DNA of 64,000 bases from an uncultured Paenibacillaceae bacterium (GCA_937957685.1 CALGAO010000031.1:37018-101017), one strand, 5' to 3'; counted from the first letter of the stretch, positions 27,901-36,888 are shown. The notes: generated by a model from the letters alone, not told the origin. Program-made: numbers and translations.

Positions 27901-29298
27901 GCTGTTGAACACGGCGCGTGAATTTCTGCCCGTCTGGTTATTGCTCAACAATTGCGGGTAGCGGGTGTTGTTCTGCTCCGGTTCATTGTACGGGATGTAG
28001 ATGAATTTTTCGTCCGGGTTTTCACCTGGATGGGCGGCTGCCCATTGATCCTTGAACTGCCTGACCGCCGTGACGATCGGAATGACCGCTTCATTGATAT
28101 ATTCTTGAGCCGTTCTGGACGGATAGTACCAGCGTTGGTAATAATCCTGCATGACGATGTTGACCACTTGCCCGCCAGCCTCGAAGAAGTAATCCGCCAC
28201 GCGCAGCGCATCGCCGGTCGGATGCTGGATGCCGTTCGGCGGCTTCTGCGTGATATGGGAAGGCTTGATCGGGAGCAGGGTATTGATGTCCGGGACGTTC
28301 GGTTCGCTCAAGGCATACAGCGCGCCGGCCGCCCCATGGAAGATCGGCCCAAGCGAACGATCCGCCAGATCAACGGTGATCTGTGCAGGCATGGTTTCGC
28401 CGGCACCTTCATGCTTCGTCTCTTCATACAGCGCGCTGACCTGGTCAGCCGTCAGCATCACATTGTACAGTCTGATGTCGTCAAACTTGCCGGCGATATC
28501 TCCGTCGGAAGTATACAACGATCTGCCGAAGTCATTGTACGTCAAGGCATCAAGATATTCGCGGCTGAACAGTCGTTCCAGCACGGAAGCAACCGTGGCG
28601 CCGCCTGTGCTGTTGTTCGGTTCGATGCCTTTGATGCCGGTCGGTTCGCCGTCGAAGTACACTTCGTACTCGCCGCCCTCGTTCATCGCAACCACGATAT
28701 GTTGCCATTTGCCACGGGCAGGGTTCTTGTTCCAGGCGATGTCCCCTTTGTACGAGGCGATCTTCGTCGGATCCGTACCGATGTAGATCCGATTGTTGAA
28801 CGTGCCGCCGCCTGCCACGAAGATGAATTCCGGATCCTGCCAGCCGGATATGCCGGAATTCGTCAACCCTTTCTCCGTGATCGTGGAGGACAGCAGGCGC
28901 GTATAACCGCTGGACGACGATTCGATGTACGCCCATACGGCAAACGTCAGCTCGTCATTCACCTGTGAGTACAGATGATTGGGCAAGCTTAGCCATCCAG
29001 TGCCATTTACGCCGCCGGATAAGGACAGGACATTGCCTCTCAGCTCATCTGTTATCACTTGCGCCGTTCCCTTGAGTACTGCATCATCCGCACGATTGTC
29101 CGAGTTGGCGCTGTTCACTACGTTTGCCCCATCCACTTGATCGAAAGTCCAATGGAAGATCGGCGTTGCAGGATCTGACTCTGCGAGGAGAGATACGTCA
29201 GGGACAGAAGCGGAGACTGAAGCGCTTGCAAATGCAGGCGGCAACAGGAGCAAGATTGCAAGCATGGTCATCAGCGCACGCTTGGCATAGCTTTTCAT
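25000..29298 (-). CDS. Multimodular secreted glycoside hydrolase with LamG, CBM, cohesin and dockerin modules
   Basis: A 1432-residue extracellular polysaccharide-degrading protein. Modules in order: signal peptide (1-26), LamG/concanavalin-like domain (45-295), a TIM-barrel glycosidase (about 310-760), three CBM6/35-like jelly-roll domains (762-915, 924-1047, 1051-1226), a cohesin (1237-1367) and a type I dockerin (1373-1432). The catalytic domain shows the clan GH-A pattern: acid/base Glu439 in YIPYNEPE and a probable nucleophile Glu564 in DINEYAAME. The exact GH family is uncertain. The dockerin has two F-hand loops (DFNDDDRVSVGD and DLNGDDIIDITD). Cohesin and dockerin in one chain would allow head-to-tail assembly. 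The SLH-cohesin protein downstream is the likely wall anchor. Confidence 0.9.
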   Translation of the reverse strand: MKSYAKRALMTMLAILLLLPPAFASASVSASVPDVSLLAESDPATPIFHWTFDQVDGANVVNSANSDNRADDAVLKGTAQVITDELRGNVLSLSGGVNGTGWLSLPNHLYSQVNDELTFAVWAYIESSSSGYTRLLSSTITEKGLTNSGISGWQDPEFIFVAGGGTFNNRIYIGTDPTKIASYKGDIAWNKNPARGKWQHIVVAMNEGGEYEVYFDGEPTGIKGIEPNNSTGGATVASVLERLFSREYLDALTYNDFGRSLYTSDGDIAGKFDDIRLYNVMLTADQVSALYEETKHEGAGETMPAQITVDLADRSLGPIFHGAAGALYALSEPNVPDINTLLPIKPSHITQKPPNGIQHPTGDALRVADYFFEAGGQVVNIVMQDYYQRWYYPSRTAQEYINEAVIPIVTAVRQFKDQWAAAHPGENPDEKFIYIPYNEPEQNNTRYPQLLSNNQTGRNSRAVFNSDWLAVTNKIKELDPGALISGPNLTQYSNVFMEDFIAFCVEHDCLPDVVSWHLLWAKAFLQAGPNLASFRALEEKYEPIYLEKYPDRASPFPLKVDINEYAAMEEIAVGGSLIQYIARYDEHKMNSMLPYWNTANSYGSLLAGQNEPNGAWWLYKWYADMIGGDMAKITVINSRHEDDNLGPGLYGLASIQDDKKQVAIAFGGTKGNSKIVFRNLSGHANSPAFLKDAEQVRVTVWYAGYTGLTGYLVEPTQIIDRNYPVVNGTVTLTLDIDDYTAAYFAVITPATDSDPHEVWFSRYEAEEADVRTNVSIANLYPAASSNRSASNGRIVQGINKQDSVVRWTNITVPADGSYRLDLIGGSGATASMPNQANTGNATQRINSEWFIKVDDQPSFKIILRADYSMQQLGGHTTFIDLDAGTHTISISKYNLDTGEEGIGESTLDAIELTYHGPKGAAPTYKVQAEFSEYDPATGLYRDNELSGFTGAGYITGYGNQADASTRFVVSVLDDGMYDVTFRYASASSGRIIIDHDRIHAIDIPVSHTSGSWKDATVRMFLRRGINLIDVRSTASLSLDEVQAVYVGKMPIFSIEAEDAIVVGEPAGQELPLIRSDISARYASGGKYVNGITSYDGQERYLEIRDIVVPKDGVYKLVVTYANGESAGTHAYNNDVVERYAQISVNGEEPITVHFKNTISWLHYATQTIDVYLKAGANTIRFSNNNTYNGGSNPYGGNNASGTAGFTHYTAVPNQYTPAFDRFDLYPQVMVDSDGPTSPAVLTGPETVEKGQTFHVTYGLRGIGQPVYAQDITFEYDKDLLEMLGEPVSLMNNKFVILGYKEDQPGRVRVIAIHLDDWQTNPDQDLMKLPFKALETEGTTKVRITNLTVADKDGTETSVAGAEHTILIRKPTIPGDFNDDDRVSVGDLAMMASAYGKSKNSPDWDQYSHFDLNGDDIIDITDLVMMAQLILSN
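29217..29231 (-). promoter_or_regulatory. Candidate CcpA (cre) site in the start of the glycosidase gene
   Basis: Read leftward the sequence is TTGCAAGCGCTTCAG, which matches the cre pattern at most positions, with mismatches near the 3' end. It lies within the first 30 codons, a place where cre sites can act as transcription roadblocks. It would make sense for a polysaccharide-degrading enzyme, but a site this degenerate can occur by chance. Confidence 0.3.
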
Positions 29299-29649
29299 TC
29301 GTCAATTCACCTCTTTTATTGGTATTTTGGAGTTCATGACTGTTCGCTCCAGTTAGCGGTCATCTTCCTCCCTTCTCTAACAATTGATTGTAGGGTTCGG
29401 TTCCTATCATAATGCCAGATGCTAGAGTTACGATATTAAGGATTTTTACTACTCCTGTTCCTTTCTTTACGACTGTGGCAACTAGAGTCGGGACGGAGCA
29501 AACAACGTCCATGTTCTTTTTTTACTGCGGCTTTCCGTTTTTTTCTGCAGGCATGGGGATACTCGCCTTTCCGCAACTGAACGCCTGCCAGGCCCAGTTG
29601 TTGAATACTGATTTTTTACTGGTCTGGTGAACCACACTGCAGATATAAG
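29299..29649. other. Promoter region upstream of the glycosidase gene
   Basis: About 350 bp of non-coding sequence between the glycosidase start and the terminator of the MMPL gene. No gene, RNA or clear promoter hexamer pair was recognised. A short open frame at 29412-29630 has no ribosome-binding site and biased composition. Confidence 0.5.
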
Positions 29650-29681
29650 AAAAACCACGCACCATATCCGGTACGCGGTTT
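29650..29681 (-). terminator. Terminator of the marR-MMPL operon
   Basis: Leftward, AACCGCGTACC pairs with GGTGCGTGGTT through wobble pairs across a short loop and is followed by a T-rich tail. It lies 20 bases beyond the MMPL stop codon. Confidence 0.75.
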
Positions 29682-29700
29682 CGTTTCCGATATTCTGCTT

Positions 29701-32700
29701 CTATTCTGCATCAGACTTGCCGTGTTGGAACGGCCACCAATTCGCCTGGCCGAACAAACGCACCATCAGCGGAATGAACAGCGGCAGGAACACGAGCGCG
29801 TAGAGCACGAGTCCCGCCAGGACGATCGTCGCGATCATGAGCAGCGACAGGACGCCGGACGGAAGCATCGCCGCAAACGTGCCGCCGAGGATGATGACCG
29901 CCGAGAAGATGACTGAACCCATCTTCTTCATCGCTTCAAGGATCGCATCCTTCACATCAAGATGCGTATACTCGTTGAAGCGGCCCATCAGGAAGATGCT
30001 GTAGTCGATGCCCAGCGCGAGCAGCATGACGAAGGCGAAGAATGGTACCGCCCAGGTAACGCCGTCATATCCGAGCAGATCGACGAAGATCCATTCTGCG
30101 ATCCCCATCGAGGTGTAATAGGTAAGCAGCAGCGAAGCCATGAGATAGATCGGCATGATGATCGATCTAAGCAGCAACGCCAGCACGATGAAGATTCCGA
30201 TCAGCATGATAACCGCCGTGCGGCTGAAGTCTTCCTCCGATACCATGGCCAGGTCATGGTGCATGCTGGTCGTACCGCCTGCGGCATATTCCGCGTCATC
30301 CAGCGGCGTCCCAGCTACTGCCCGCGCCACCGCTGCATTCAGATCCTCGATCTTATCGAGCGTCTCCTGGTCGTATGGGTTGGTGTCGAAGATCACATCC
30401 AGCTTCGTCGTCATCCGGTCAGCCGACAGATAATTGTCGAGCACCTGGACGAACAGCTCCTCCTCGAGTACTTCCTCCGGCATGTACCAACCGCCAAGTT
30501 CATCATCATTGGTCGACAGGACCTCCAGATAATCAACGGCTTGATTCAAGCCATCTCCGATCTGTGTCAAACCGTCAACGCTCTGCATCAACCCATCGGT
30601 CAATAAACCAATCTGGCTGTTCAGTTCCGCAAATCCTGCTTGCAGCTGGCGCTGACCGTCTTCGATCTGCGTCAGACCGTCGATCGCGCCAGGGACATTC
30701 GCTGCAATCTGTCCTTGCCCATCAGCCGCCAGGTTGAGGCCTTGTTCCAGCTCTTGCAGTCCACCTATCAACGCATCAAACGCCTTGTTCAGCTCGCTGT
30801 GCCCAGCGTTGGCCTGACTGAATCCGGCTGTGGCATCGCTCAAGCCAGCCTGCACGTTAGCGAGCTGCGCATTCAATTGGCCGATGCCTGCAGTCAGTTC
30901 CTCGGCTCCGCCTTTGAGCTGCGTTGCGATGCCAAGCGCTGTCTGGAACTGCACATCCTGCGCAAGATCCGGATGGCTCGCTGCTACGGCCTGCAACGCT
31001 TGCTCCAGGCCAACCAGCCCATCACGTATGCCTGCCAGCCCTGCCTCGATATTGCCATACTGTTCTGACAATACGCCTACACCGCCGCTCAGCTGCTCGT
31101 AGGCGTCTGCGATCTGTTGATACGTCGCTCGCAGCGTCTCCGCATTGCGCCTCATCTCCTCGAGGCCGCTTCTCAGCTGAGCAGCGCCAAGCGCGCCGTC
31201 GCGCACGCCTTTCTCCAGCTCGCCAAGTCCCGCAGAGAGCTGTGACAGACCGTTCACCAGTTCATTGGTCCCATCTGCCAATGCAGCTGCTGCATCGACG
31301 GCTTCGTCCAGCTTCGGCTTCGACTCTGTCAGTTTGTCACTCGCTTCAGCGAGACCGTCGCGAACCTGCACGATGCCGTCCACTCCTTGGACAAGCCCGT
31401 CCTTCAGCATATCCGCCTGACCCGACACCGACAGTTCCTTCAGCTCCTCGCCAACCGGACGCGTTGCACTGCGCACCTTGCTTACGCCGTCCACCTCCAG
31501 CAGCTCGCGGCTGATCCGCTCGATCCAAGCCATGCCTTGCGGATTGTCCAGCGGTTCATCATGCTGGATGACGATCGAAGTAGGCAATGATTCCCCCGGG
31601 CCGAAATGCTCCGAGACGATATTGAACGCCTTCACCGAATCGTAACGCTCACCGATCTCATCCAGAGAGTTATACGTCACATCGCCGTCATATTGCCAGA
31701 GTGTCGGGACGACGATGACCGCGATGATCGCCAGCGCGATGAGCGGTCTGCGCAGCGAGAACGATCCAACAGCTCCCCACAACCGGCTGTCCTTATGGCC
31801 TAGGGACTTGCTGCCAGGCCAGAACATGGCGCGGCCGAACGTGGCCATGAAGAATGGCATCAACGTGAACAGGGCGATCAGCACGACCATCACGCCAACG
31901 CCAACCGCAACGGCAGACTGGTAGAGGATGAACCTCGAGAAACCGATGGCGATGAAACCGACGAGAACCGCAAGACCGGAGAAGATTACCGTCTTACCCG
32001 CAGTACGATAAGTAGCAACGATCGCCTCTACCATGCTGTCTTGCTTAGCCAACTCTTCCTTAAACCGGCTGATCAGCAAGATGCAATAATCCGTCCCGAT
32101 CCCGAACATGACCGCAACCATGAAGATCTGCGTATACGTTGACAGCGGAAAGCTCACATATTCAACCAGATACGCCACGATCGACTGGGCAGCGAGATAG
32201 CTGATCCCGATCGTCAAGAGCGGGATGAAAGGGGCAATCGCCGAACGGAATACGACGAACAGAATGACCAGAATAAAGACAACCGTGATCACTTCCGTTC
32301 GCTTAAGCCCTTCCTGCGAGGAGATCACCACATCTTCCGTTATCAACGTGCTGCCGGTCAGATAGTGCTCCACCGACACGGAATCCATCGCGTCGTACAA
32401 CCCATCGCGCAGATCGCTCTCTGCCCATGCCTCTCCATCCAGACCAAGCAGCACGAGCACCGTCGTGCCGTCCTCCGAAACCATCTGCTTAGCCAGGTCC
32501 GGCTGTTCAAAGTGCGACATGACCGACGTAAGTCTCAGCTCGTCTTGACGCTCCTTCAAGATGTTCACAGCATCTTCAATCTCGCTCAGTTCTTGTTCAT
32601 CAAGACCGTCATGATCATAAAATACATAAACCGCTGATGCGCCGCTGCCCCCAATCTCCTCGAGCATCTCTGCTGCACGCAGCGAAGCCGAGCCGTCCGG

Positions 32701-32823
32701 CATCGTCAGTTGCCCCTTCTCCCGGACCAGCTCCTGCATATTCGGCGCCGTCAGGAAGAGCCCCACCGCGAGCACAAGCCACAGAGCGAGTACCGCCCAA
32801 CGGAACCTAACGATTGCTTTCAT
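29701..32823 (-). CDS. MMPL-family RND transporter
   Basis: Large membrane transporter of 1040 residues, probably exporting lipids or hydrophobic compounds. It has the MMPL layout: one N-terminal helix (about 7-27), an extracytoplasmic loop, a block of five to six helices (about 175-370), a second large extracytoplasmic loop, and another helix block (about 860-1025). The second loop (about 440-740) is made of heptad-like repeats of the type QLxxGLxxLxxG, as in YhgE/Pip-type proteins, suggesting a long coiled-coil stalk. It starts three bases after the MarR stop codon, so it is the likely target of that regulator. Confidence 0.92.
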   Translation of the reverse strand: MKAIVRFRWAVLALWLVLAVGLFLTAPNMQELVREKGQLTMPDGSASLRAAEMLEEIGGSGASAVYVFYDHDGLDEQELSEIEDAVNILKERQDELRLTSVMSHFEQPDLAKQMVSEDGTTVLVLLGLDGEAWAESDLRDGLYDAMDSVSVEHYLTGSTLITEDVVISSQEGLKRTEVITVVFILVILFVVFRSAIAPFIPLLTIGISYLAAQSIVAYLVEYVSFPLSTYTQIFMVAVMFGIGTDYCILLISRFKEELAKQDSMVEAIVATYRTAGKTVIFSGLAVLVGFIAIGFSRFILYQSAVAVGVGVMVVLIALFTLMPFFMATFGRAMFWPGSKSLGHKDSRLWGAVGSFSLRRPLIALAIIAVIVVPTLWQYDGDVTYNSLDEIGERYDSVKAFNIVSEHFGPGESLPTSIVIQHDEPLDNPQGMAWIERISRELLEVDGVSKVRSATRPVGEELKELSVSGQADMLKDGLVQGVDGIVQVRDGLAEASDKLTESKPKLDEAVDAAAALADGTNELVNGLSQLSAGLGELEKGVRDGALGAAQLRSGLEEMRRNAETLRATYQQIADAYEQLSGGVGVLSEQYGNIEAGLAGIRDGLVGLEQALQAVAASHPDLAQDVQFQTALGIATQLKGGAEELTAGIGQLNAQLANVQAGLSDATAGFSQANAGHSELNKAFDALIGGLQELEQGLNLAADGQGQIAANVPGAIDGLTQIEDGQRQLQAGFAELNSQIGLLTDGLMQSVDGLTQIGDGLNQAVDYLEVLSTNDDELGGWYMPEEVLEEELFVQVLDNYLSADRMTTKLDVIFDTNPYDQETLDKIEDLNAAVARAVAGTPLDDAEYAAGGTTSMHHDLAMVSEEDFSRTAVIMLIGIFIVLALLLRSIIMPIYLMASLLLTYYTSMGIAEWIFVDLLGYDGVTWAVPFFAFVMLLALGIDYSIFLMGRFNEYTHLDVKDAILEAMKKMGSVIFSAVIILGGTFAAMLPSGVLSLLMIATIVLAGLVLYALVFLPLFIPLMVRLFGQANWWPFQHGKSDAE

Positions 32824-32826
32824 CCT

Positions 32827-33276
32827 TTAACTCCCTCCATCCTTTTTGATAATCGCCGCCAGCTTCTCATAGAGTGTCAGGAACTGGTCGAGCTCAGCTT
32901 GTGTGAATTGGCTGATGAACCCCACCAACAGTTCATGAATGCGGCTCGCAGCCGCCTCATATACCTCTGTCCCTTTCTCCGACAGTTGGAAGCTGACCAC
33001 ACGCCGATCTTTGTCGTCTTGTACGCGTGTGATATATTGTTTGTCTACGAGACGCGATGTAATCGCCGTTGTAGCGCTCTTATTGACGCAGAACGTATCC
33101 GACAACTCGCTGGCCGTACAGCTCTTGCGATTGTATATGTAACGCAAGGTTAGAAACTGGTCGAGCGTCAGTTCGTTGTCGATGCACTCGCGGATGAGCG
33201 CATTCAGTTTGCGCGTTACAGTGAATGATACGGCTTCGAATCGGTCGATATACTCGGTAATTTTCCCTGTATCCAT
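32827..33276 (-). CDS. MarR-family transcriptional regulator
   Basis: Winged-helix repressor of 149 residues that most likely controls its own operon with the MMPL transporter. The recognition region TASELSDTFCVNKSATTAIT and the wing residues DKDRRVVSFQLSEKG are typical. I chose the ATG at 33276, directly behind GGGAGGAGGAG; an in-frame upstream start would lie within the candidate operator region. A small inverted repeat is found just upstream. The inducing compound is unknown, but such pairs often respond to membrane-active or phenolic molecules. Confidence 0.92.
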   Translation of the reverse strand: MDTGKITEYIDRFEAVSFTVTRKLNALIRECIDNELTLDQFLTLRYIYNRKSCTASELSDTFCVNKSATTAITSRLVDKQYITRVQDDKDRRVVSFQLSEKGTEVYEAAASRIHELLVGFISQFTQAELDQFLTLYEKLAAIIKKDGGS

Positions 33277-33299
33277 TCGCTCCTCCTCCCTGTCGACCA

Positions 33300-33338
33300 T
33301 ATAGTTCAACGATTGAATTATTCACCCATGTAACTATA
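33300..33338 (-). promoter_or_regulatory. Candidate MarR operator
   Basis: TTCAA-CGA-TTGAA (33305-33317) is a perfect short inverted repeat, and the wider arms TATAGTT (33300-33306) and AACTATA (33332-33338) add a second symmetry. Both lie immediately upstream of the marR start, where an autorepressor would bind. Confidence 0.45.
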
Positions 33339-33545
33339 TACCTGATCAAACCCTAAGTCAAGGGCAGGAAAAAAGCTGCCTGGAGGATCGACGTGAACAC
33401 AATCACATCGGCCCTTCCAAACAGCCTCATGTCCCTTCTATCTTGCGATCTTGCCGCTCGCATCACGGATAGCTCGCGAGAAAGCTTCATTCCAAGGAGA
33501 TAGAAATGTGACAAAACCCCCGTCCCTCTGTCACTACCTCTGTCA

Positions 33546-34211
33546 CTAGTCGTTCAGGTCAGGACGTTTGCCTTGCACCAGGTAAACGACGCTCTCACCG
33601 ATATTCGTCGCATGATCCGCCATTCGCTCCAAATATCGGCTGACGAAGCACAGCTGCAGCGCCTGGTTCACATGCCGGCTGTTCTCCATGATGTACGTGA
33701 ACAGCTCGCGCAGGATCTGGCTGTGCAACTGATCCACCTCATCGTCCATCTGCGCCATCTTGTAAGCGAGCTGAACATCCTCGCGGATATACGACTGGAT
33801 GCTGTCGTTCGTCATCAACTGAACGATCTCGGCCATGCGAGGGATATCTACCAGCGGCTTGATCAGCCCTTCCGTCTCGATGCGCGTCGTCACCTTGGCG
33901 ATATCCACGGCCAGATCCGCCATCCGTTCGAGATCGCCTGCCATCCGGAAGGCGATGATGATTCGCCTTAGATCCTTGGCAACCGGCTGTTGAGTAGCGA
34001 TGATGCGCGTTCCGATTACCTCGATTTTTTCTTCCATCTCGTTGATCTTCGGATCGCTATTGATAACCGATTGGGCGAGCGGCACGTTCATCTCCTTCAA
34101 TGACACAACAGCCTTCTGAATCGCTTCCTCCACCTCTTTGCCCATCGCGATCAGCGCTTCGCGCAACTCATCGAGATAAGCGTCAAACTGCGTGCGCTTC
34201 GTCACTATCAT
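33546..34211 (-). CDS. phoU: Phosphate transport regulator PhoU
   Basis: Cytoplasmic helical protein of 221 residues that links PstSCAB activity to PhoR signalling and limits phosphate uptake. Two PhoU three-helix repeats are visible, each with the metal-binding ExxxD-type motif (RMADLAVDIAKV and RMADHATNIGESVVY). A GGAGG site precedes the ATG. It lies 17 bp after pstB at the end of the pst operon. Confidence 0.95.
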   Translation of the reverse strand: MIVTKRTQFDAYLDELREALIAMGKEVEEAIQKAVVSLKEMNVPLAQSVINSDPKINEMEEKIEVIGTRIIATQQPVAKDLRRIIIAFRMAGDLERMADLAVDIAKVTTRIETEGLIKPLVDIPRMAEIVQLMTNDSIQSYIREDVQLAYKMAQMDDEVDQLHSQILRELFTYIMENSRHVNQALQLCFVSRYLERMADHATNIGESVVYLVQGKRPDLND

Positions 34212-34228
34212 CGTGTATAACCTCCTGA

Positions 34229-34984
34229 TCAGCCGAACCGGCCGCTGATATAGTCTTCGGTACGTTGGTCCTTAGGGTTGGAGAAGAGCCTATCCGTCCG
34301 ATCGAATTCGACAACCTCGCCATTGAGGAAGAAAGCCGTATGATCGGATATGCGTCCTGCTTGCTGCATATTGTGCGTAACGATGATGATCGTATATCGT
34401 TCTTTGAGCTCCGACACCAGTTCCTCGATCTTCAAGGTCGAGATCGGATCCAGCGCCGAAGTCGGCTCATCCATCAGCAGTATCTCCGGTTCCACAGCTA
34501 ACGCCCGCGCGATGCAGAGCCGTTGCTGTTGCCCGCCGGACAGCCCGTACGCCGATTTCTTCAGCGAATCCTTCACCTCATCCCAGAGTGCTGCCGCTCG
34601 CAAGCTTCTCTCCACGATCTCATCCAGCTCCGCCTTCTTCTTGACGCCGTGGATGCGGGGTCCGTAAGCGACGTTGTCATAGATCGATTTCGGGAACGGA
34701 TTCGGCTGCTGGAATACCATGCCGATCTGTTTGCGCAGCAGCTCGACATTGACATCCTCATCATAGATGTTCGTCCCGCCGATCATCACCTTGCCTTCGA
34801 TGCGCACGCCTCTGATCATGTCATTCATCCGGTTCAAGGTTCTCAGCAAGGTGGACTTGCCGCAGCCGGATGGACCGATATAAGCGGTGATCGTTCGCTC
34901 CGGCACTTGCATATCAATGCCCTTCAGGGCATGATGGTCACCATAGTAGAAATCCAACTTCTGTATATCCACGATCGTTGTCAT
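34229..34984 (-). CDS. pstB: Phosphate ABC transporter ATPase PstB
   Basis: Powers phosphate import by the PstCA channel. The 251-residue protein has Walker A (GPSGCGKST), the Q-loop ([13 protein letters not shown], which is PstB-specific), signature [15 protein letters not shown] and Walker B ([13 protein letters not shown]). I chose the ATG at 34984, eight bases after GGAGG. It follows pstA by about 115 bp and precedes phoU by 17 bp. Confidence 0.97.
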   Translation of the reverse strand: MTTIVDIQKLDFYYGDHHALKGIDMQVPERTITAYIGPSGCGKSTLLRTLNRMNDMIRGVRIEGKVMIGGTNIYDEDVNVELLRKQIGMVFQQPNPFPKSIYDNVAYGPRIHGVKKKAELDEIVERSLRAAALWDEVKDSLKKSAYGLSGGQQQRLCIARALAVEPEILLMDEPTSALDPISTLKIEELVSELKERYTIIIVTHNMQQAGRISDHTAFFLNGEVVEFDRTDRLFSNPKDQRTEDYISGRFG

Positions 34985-35098
34985 CCTCATAACCTCCGCT
35001 TAAGCAGGATAGTTGCACTTCGTCCTAACGAACTTTGGCATAAGCCGCACACGGTTCGTTGCATACTAGTAGTCGTATCACGAGTCCGATCTCATCCA

Positions 35099-35965
35099 TC
35101 AACGTCTCTGAGCCTTGTTCCGCAGGAAGATCGCCAGGGCATTCATGCTGAGCAACACGATGAGCAGCACGATGATGCCTGCTGACGCTACGTGTTCGAA
35201 GTCGCGATTGGACATGCTCGCCCAGGAGAAGATCTGCACGGGCAGCGCGGTGAACGAATCCAGCAAGCTGTCCGGGATAGCCCGAGTGAAGGCAACGGCT
35301 CCGATGGCGATGATCGGCGCTGTCTCTCCAATCGCCCGTGAGAGGGAGAGGATCGAGCCGGTCAGAATCCCGGGCAACGCACTTGGCAGCACGACGCGTA
35401 CCACCGTCTGCCATTTGTTCGCGCCAAGCGCATAGGAAGCTTGCCGTTGACTGGCCGGTACGGCACGGATCGCTTCCTGCGCTGCAACGATCAAGATCGG
35501 CAGCACTAGCAAGGTTAGCGTCAGAGCACCGCTCAAGATGCTATTGCCCAGATAGAACATTCTGACGAACACCGTGAGTCCGAGAAGCCCGTAGACGATC
35601 GACGGAACCCCGGCGAGATTGGAGATATTCATGCGAACGAAGCGGCTGAACCAGTTGTCCTTCGCATATTCCTCCAAGTAGATGGCGGTCGCTACGCCGA
35701 TGATAAACGTCAGCGGTGCTGTGAGCATCATCAGCCAGAGCGAACCGATCAGAGCCGGATAGATGCCGTTCTTCTCCGGGATGCGCGAGGACTTGCCGGT
35801 GAGGAAGTCCCAATCCAGCCAACCGATGCCTTTCACGAATATATCGGCGAGCAGCACCGCCAGCGCCACCACCCCGACGAAGGTTGAAGCCAGGAAGAGC
35901 GTGCGGAAGAAGCTGTTTCGATTCTTGCGGATGCGGATGCGTCTGATCAGATCAGTCTGTTTCAT
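35099..35965 (-). CDS. pstA: Phosphate ABC transporter permease PstA
   Basis: Membrane subunit of the phosphate importer, 288 residues with six helices. The EAA loop (SYALGANKWQTVVRVVLPSALPG) and the GETAPII motif are typical. The ATG overlaps the pstC stop (ATGA), with GGAGGA upstream, so translation is coupled. An upstream extension in phase lies inside pstC and is not used. Confidence 0.96.
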   Translation of the reverse strand: MKQTDLIRRIRIRKNRNSFFRTLFLASTFVGVVALAVLLADIFVKGIGWLDWDFLTGKSSRIPEKNGIYPALIGSLWLMMLTAPLTFIIGVATAIYLEEYAKDNWFSRFVRMNISNLAGVPSIVYGLLGLTVFVRMFYLGNSILSGALTLTLLVLPILIVAAQEAIRAVPASQRQASYALGANKWQTVVRVVLPSALPGILTGSILSLSRAIGETAPIIAIGAVAFTRAIPDSLLDSFTALPVQIFSWASMSNRDFEHVASAGIIVLLIVLLSMNALAIFLRNKAQRR

Positions 35966-36888
35966 CGGTACTCCTCCCTGAACTTCTTCTTGATATACCC
36001 GGCAAGCAGATTCATCACAAGCGTCATGACGAACAGCACCATGCCAACAGCATAGATCGTATAGTACTCCACGGAGCCATGGCTTGTATCGCCGTTCGCC
36101 ACCATGACGATGTAAGCGGTGAGTGTCTGCATGCTCTCGAGCGGATTCCACGTCAGGTTCGCCAGCCCCCCTGAGGCCATGGCGACGATCATCGTCTCGC
36201 CGATCGCCCTCGACAGACCCAGCACGAAAGAGGCGACGATGCCAGACAGCGCTGCCGGCACCACAACCTTAAGCGCCACTTCGAAGCGCGTCGCGCCAAG
36301 CGCATAAGCGGCGTCCCGGATCGAGCGGGGCACGGCGGACATCGCATCTTCGCTCAGCGAAGAGATCATCGGGATGATCATGATACCTACGACGAGCCCA
36401 GCGCTGAGCGCGTTGAAGACGCTCAGCTCAGGGATCAGCTTCTGCAAGAGTGGCGTGACGAAGGTTAAGGCGAAGAAACCATACACGATCGTCGGAATGC
36501 CAGCCAGGATCTCAAGCAGCGGTTTGAGAACAGCGCGAACCTTGGCAGGCGCGTACTCGCTGAGATAGATGCCGCTGAACAGCCCGATGGGAAGCGCGAC
36601 CAGAGATGCGATGCCCGTGATCATCAGCGTGCCGGCGACGAGCGGCAACACGCCGAAGGCTTGCTGAGAGCCGGCAAACAGCGGCGTCCACTTCGTACCG
36701 AACAGAAAATCGAGGAGCGGTACCTGCCGGAAGAAGCCGGCCGACTCTGTCAGCAGGATGATCACGATACCGATCGTCGTCAGGATCGAGATACCGGCGA
36801 AGATCGCGAGGACGATCGGCATGATGCGGTCGCTGGAGAGGAGTTTCTTCCGTTTCTTGAGCTCCAGCCTGTGTCCATTTACAGTCAT
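35962..36888 (-). CDS. pstC: Phosphate ABC transporter permease PstC
   Basis: Membrane partner of PstA, 308 residues. The WTPLFAGSQQAFGVLPLV segment, the EAA loop (AYALGATRFEVALKVVVP) and the SRAIGETMIV motif identify the family. I chose the ATG at 36888 behind AGGGGGT. It lies 146 bp after pstS, with a strong hairpin in the gap. Confidence 0.95.
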   Translation of the reverse strand: MTVNGHRLELKKRKKLLSSDRIMPIVLAIFAGISILTTIGIVIILLTESAGFFRQVPLLDFLFGTKWTPLFAGSQQAFGVLPLVAGTLMITGIASLVALPIGLFSGIYLSEYAPAKVRAVLKPLLEILAGIPTIVYGFFALTFVTPLLQKLIPELSVFNALSAGLVVGIMIIPMISSLSEDAMSAVPRSIRDAAYALGATRFEVALKVVVPAALSGIVASFVLGLSRAIGETMIVAMASGGLANLTWNPLESMQTLTAYIVMVANGDTSHGSVEYYTIYAVGMVLFVMTLVMNLLAGYIKKKFREEYR

